Source of the DNA: an uncultured Bacteroidota bacterium
GTDB taxonomy: Bacteria; Bacteroidota; Bacteroidia; AKYH767-A; OLB10
Direction: 5' to 3'
Assembly: GCA_903847585.1 (NCBI GenBank)
Contig: CAINEC010000155.1
Coordinates: forward strand, 1-32,813
DNA length: 32,813 nucleotides
A program made the position numbers and the translations under genes. How positions within the stretch are numbered: position 1 is the first letter of the stretch; each line of letters starts with the position of its first letter. A model generated the notes under the pieces. The model did not search any database. It was not told the DNA's origin and saw only the letters and a program-made list of their open reading frames with translations. Below, in pieces: positions 30,801-32,813 of the stretch.

Positions 30801-32813
30801 TAATGTATATTGGATACATGCTGAATCTTTGTATTCATAAGAATTCAAGTATGCGATTTTTGCATTTCCAATACCGCAAGTATTAACACCAGCTGCAGTA
30901 ATTTTTCCATAAGTGAATGATCCACTTGAGAAGTCAACTACAATCGATGTGTCATTTGAACTTCCAATAATTGAAGTACCTGCTGGAACTGTCCATACAT
31001 AACTTAATGCACCATTTACTTTATTGATTTTGTAAGTTCTTGTATTTGATACGGTACACATACTATCACGTTGGCCAAATATAGAATCTGGAGCAGCTAA
31101 TACGGTTGGAACTATAGTTCTCATACGCGTATTGCTTACACCGCAAGAGTTAGAAACATTTACAGTGATTGGTCCACTCGTGAATGCTTGTCCGTAAGCA
31201 ATAAGAATTGTGTTTGCATTGCTTGATACAAGTGTTGTGTTATTTGGAATTGTCCAATTATATACTGAAGCTCTTGCTACTACAGGAATAGTATGAGTTC
31301 CTGTGTCTCCCGGACATGCAGTATATGGACCTTGAATTGAAGCTGGCTGATTAGGCGCAGAAACGTTTACAGAAATTGTCATGCAAGATGGTTGTGAACT
31401 GAAACAGCTATTAGCATTGTTAGCAGTTACACAGATATTACCATTTAATCCTGGTTGAACATAAGCATCTAAGAATTTTACATCAATACTATTTCCTGTA
31501 GCCGATCCTTGAATTGAAACTCCTGTAGGAACATTCCATGTGTATGAAGTAGCACCTGCAACTGGAGCAATCGAATAAGTAAATACATTGCTTAGTGGCT
31601 TACAGATATTTGCTTGACCTGTAATTACACCGGCGTTAGCTGGCAATCCTGTTACGTTAACAGTAATTGAACTAGTAGCTGGTGTACAAGGTTGAACGGC
31701 ATCAGTTGTTAATGTCAATGTTACAGATCCTGCAGTAGCATCTGCTAATGAAGGAGTGTAAGTAGCATTTAATGCATTTGCATTGGAGAATGTACCTGTA
31801 CCTGAAGTTGTCCATGTAGCTGTAGAAGCACCACCACCAATAGATCCGTTTAATGTAATTGCAACTCCTTGGCAAGCATTCAAGTTAGTTCCTGCATTAG
31901 CTGTAGAAGGATTTGTACATACACAGAATTCATCTATTTGTCCGTCGCAATCGTCATCGATATTGTTGAAGCATATTTCTATTGCACCTGGATATACACT
32001 AGATGCGTTATCATCACAGTCTGTTGAGTTGCTTACATAACCTGTAGGCGCTCCTGTACATGATGTTGTTGAAGTTGCAGCATTACCATATCCGTCACCA
32101 TCGGCATCAGCATAATATGTTTGCGTAATATTGATTGTTAAGTTCAATGTATAATCCTGACAATTTGAGTTGTAAGAATAAGTTCCTGATTGCGTATATA
32201 CCTGTCCGTTAGCCGACCATGTATAGGTGTCGCAGACAGAAGCATTGGTTACAATCGCAGCTGCTGGAGATCCAGTGATGTCATACTGACAAGTAGTTCC
32301 ATTCCAAGTTGCAGTCTCATAACATGCTAATGTTGGCATTGCAGGTTGAGAACCTGATACTACCCAAGCACATGATGATGTGTTGAAAGATGCTGTTTCA
32401 TAACAAGCAAGTGTTGGCATTGCAGGTTGAGTTCCTGTAACATCCCAAACGCAAGTTGATGAATTGAATGAAGCAGTTTCGTAACAAGCAAGTGTTGGAG
32501 TTGTTGGAATTGTTCCTGTTACATCCCAGTTACAAGTTGTTGTGTTGAATGAAGCAGTTTCATAACAAGCTAATGATGGCATTGCAGGCTGTGTTCCTGT
32601 AACATCCCACTGACATGTTGATGAATTAAACGAAGCTGTTTCATAACAAGCTAATGTTGGCATTGCAGGTTGAGAACCTGTCACTACCCAAGCACAAGTT
32701 GATGTGTTGAATGATGCTGTCTCATAACAAGCTAATGTTGGCATTGACGGTTGAGATCCTGTAACATCCCAAACGCAAGTTGATGAATTGAATGAAGCAG
32801 TTTCGTAACAAGC
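27894..32813 (-). CDS. Giant repeat-rich T9SS type A surface protein (5' end outside window)
   Basis: The frame runs from the stop at 27894 to the window edge, giving at least 1639 residues; the signal peptide is not seen. From the N-terminal side it holds seven 27-residue repeats (LACYETASFN, TCxWDVTG) at 32813-32259, a CDTYTW unit, and a MopE-type calcium-binding motif (YYADADGDGYG, DCDDN, DDDCDGQIDE) near 32120-31930. Ig/PKD-like domains follow, then eight repeats of about 46 residues (CDSYxW, TYTQSGxYSSVxGC), a second MopE-type motif near 29720-29530, a second set of PKD-like domains, and the sorting domain (VAYPNPTHDLLNVEF, FAKGVYLLQLE). It is probably a cell-surface adhesin stiffened by calcium and disulfides; that role is inferred. 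All repeats stay in frame. Confidence 0.92.
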   Translation of the reverse strand, partial: ACYETASFNSSTCVWDVTGSQPSMPTLACYETASFNTSTCAWVVTGSQPAMPTLACYETASFNSSTCQWDVTGTQPAMPSLACYETASFNTTTCNWDVTGTIPTTPTLACYETASFNSSTCVWDVTGTQPAMPTLACYETASFNTSSCAWVVSGSQPAMPTLACYETATWNGTTCQYDITGSPAAAIVTNASVCDTYTWSANGQVYTQSGTYSYNSNCQDYTLNLTINITQTYYADADGDGYGNAATSTTSCTGAPTGYVSNSTDCDDNASSVYPGAIEICFNNIDDDCDGQIDEFCVCTNPSTANAGTNLNACQGVAITLNGSIGGGASTATWTTSGTGTFSNANALNATYTPSLADATAGSVTLTLTTDAVQPCTPATSSITVNVTGLPANAGVITGQANICKPLSNVFTYSIAPVAGATSYTWNVPTGVSIQGSATGNSIDVKFLDAYVQPGLNGNICVTANNANSCFSSQPSCMTISVNVSAPNQPASIQGPYTACPGDTGTHTIPVVARASVYNWTIPNNTTLVSSNANTILIAYGQAFTSGPITVNVSNSCGVSNTRMRTIVPTVLAAPDSIFGQRDSMCTVSNTRTYKINKVNGALSYVWTVPAGTSIIGSSNDTSIVVDFSSGSFTYGKITAAGVNTCGIGNAKIAYLNSYEYKDSACIQYTLPWSTVVTASGDYSYVYSGSTGCDSTVIAHITIFSPTSSEFTATGCDSYQLPWSTTVTSSGDYTHNYTTTKGCDSLVTAHITIVNSTSNTTVASACDNYTWSVNGTTYTQTGNYSSVTGCHTEILQLTITPSTTQSASASACDSYVWTVNGTTYTQSGSYSAVVGCLTKVLNLTITNSTSNSTNVNACDSYVWSANGSTYTQSGSYSSVSGCHTEIINLTITPSSTVNNSVTECTSYTWSANGNTYTQSGNYTSVSGCVTTILHLTIIPATTNYTASNCDSYTWNINGSTYTQSGTYSSVSGCHTDILTLTITPSTSNTTTINVCDSYTWSVNGQTYTQSGTYSSVNGCHTEILNATINPTVTYYADADGDGYGILSSTVSNCTGAPTGYVALAGDCDDNNNTIHPNAVEICFNSIDEDCDGLVDENCVCSNPPTAFAGSNLNACEAQAVNLNGSIGGGATTGTWSTSGTGTFSPNATTLNATYTPSLADATAGAITLTLTTDAPVPCTPATSSITVNVTPLPINAGAISGSTNICTPGSNQYVYSVTPVAGAATYTWSVPTGVQIIGNATGSSIAVKFLDQYVQAGLTGQICVTANNSNGCANSAQSCLTFSAQVSAPVNPPSISGPQAACPGDIATYSIAAVNRASGYNWTFPSGTSVLSGGNSNIITVQYPQNFTGTTIVVAATNACGTSGTRSRSVSVNTLSSPGNINGPVDGLCGATNAVYSIPAVNGATSYTWTIPAGATITGNTTGNSIVVNYSGASVGTGNVTVAAVNNCGTGNVRSLAVKLVPTQPGSINGSTTVCTNSTENYSISTVQGASSYTWTVPGGASIISGQGTKAITVVHAAVASANGIVTVKASNNCGLSAVKVLAVNNISCPRNGQTGTLSMVAYPNPTHDLLNVEFASENDETTTVKMIDAAGRLIYTESLNATAGANRTTIQVSDFAKGVYLLQLESSNKLEKIRVIVE
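29720..30840 (-). repeat. Tandem repeats of about 138 bp inside the giant T9SS gene
   Basis: Six units of about 46 codons, each with CDSYxW, TYTQSGxYSSV and GCHTEIL-type segments, follow one another. Two longer variants with LPWSTxVTxSGDY lie at the N-terminal side. Adjacent CDSY positions are mostly 138 bases apart. Units are diverged at DNA level, which points to an older array than the 81-bp one. Confidence 0.85.
32259..32813 (-). repeat. 81-bp tandem repeats with a 324-bp higher-order unit
   Basis: Seven units of 27 codons (the outermost cut by the window edge) repeat LACYETASFN...TC.W...TG. Unit types follow the order V-A-Q-N, V-A-Q, named by the residue after TC. The DNA at 32437-32489 and at 32761-32813 is identical over 53 bases, exactly 324 bases (four units) apart. 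The array probably continues beyond the window. Confidence 0.9.

Noticed and set aside
32259-32813. 81-bp repeats as a CRISPR array
   Set aside because: Repeats are contiguous, in frame and protein-coding, with no spacers.
1-32813. tRNA, rRNA or riboswitch genes
   Set aside because: No cloverleaf with a TTCGA-type arm, no rRNA signature and no known riboswitch core was seen on reading the intergenic gaps.

Overview
The window comes from a low-GC member of the Bacteroidota. Type IX secretion (T9SS) parts and substrates are plentiful: a PorP/SprF protein, a PorE-like TPR/PD40/OmpA protein, two gliding-type (type B) C-terminal domains and two type A sorting domains. Other lineage marks are a long NusB, a DUF3276 PUR-like protein, the order nusB-DUF1573-yajC-ybbR-coaE, and promoters with the -7 box TAnnTTTG. 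I cannot place it more precisely.

Left region (1-5.5 kb), accessory. A leftward array resembles an integron. A tyrosine recombinase (3318-4157) is followed by a candidate insertion boundary, a lipoprotein cassette (2473-3224), a GmrSD/DUF262-DUF1524 nuclease cassette (140-2472) and a third cassette that leaves the window. The cassettes are separated by two near-identical foldable elements of about 130 bp. Each fully visible cassette starts with a sequence that is the reverse complement of its own 3' end, as in integron cassettes. The recombinase lacks the insert typical of integron integrases, and the GTTA-type core does not fit the classical GTTRRRY consensus. To the right lie a Bro-N gene broken by an in-frame TAA and a decaying copy of the first 27 codons of the downstream Sua5/YciO gene.

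Core region (5.4-13.9 kb). It holds a Sua5/YciO/YrdC-family gene, the leftward operon nusB - DUF1573 lipoprotein - yajC - ybbR - coaE - MBL-fold exonuclease, a leucine dehydrogenase, an MsbA-like ABC exporter and a DUF3276 protein with a clear terminator.

Small accessory region (14.0-15.7 kb). It holds a higBA toxin-antitoxin pair with a probably leaderless toxin mRNA, an unrecognised small ORF, a membrane-protein gene with an amber codon at codon 14, a palindromic element and AT-rich repeats.

T9SS region (15.7-32.8 kb). A tight leftward operon carries a PKD/gliding-C-terminal protein, PorP/SprF, a PorE-like protein, a second type B substrate and a receiver-HPt protein, so a secretion or adhesin module appears to be linked to phosphorelay signalling. 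Then come a heme-binding c-type protein, a soluble four-PAS histidine kinase with a LuxR-type regulator, a small type A T9SS substrate, and a giant repeat-rich secreted protein whose 5' end lies outside the window. The giant protein has 81-bp repeats arranged in a 324-bp higher-order unit.
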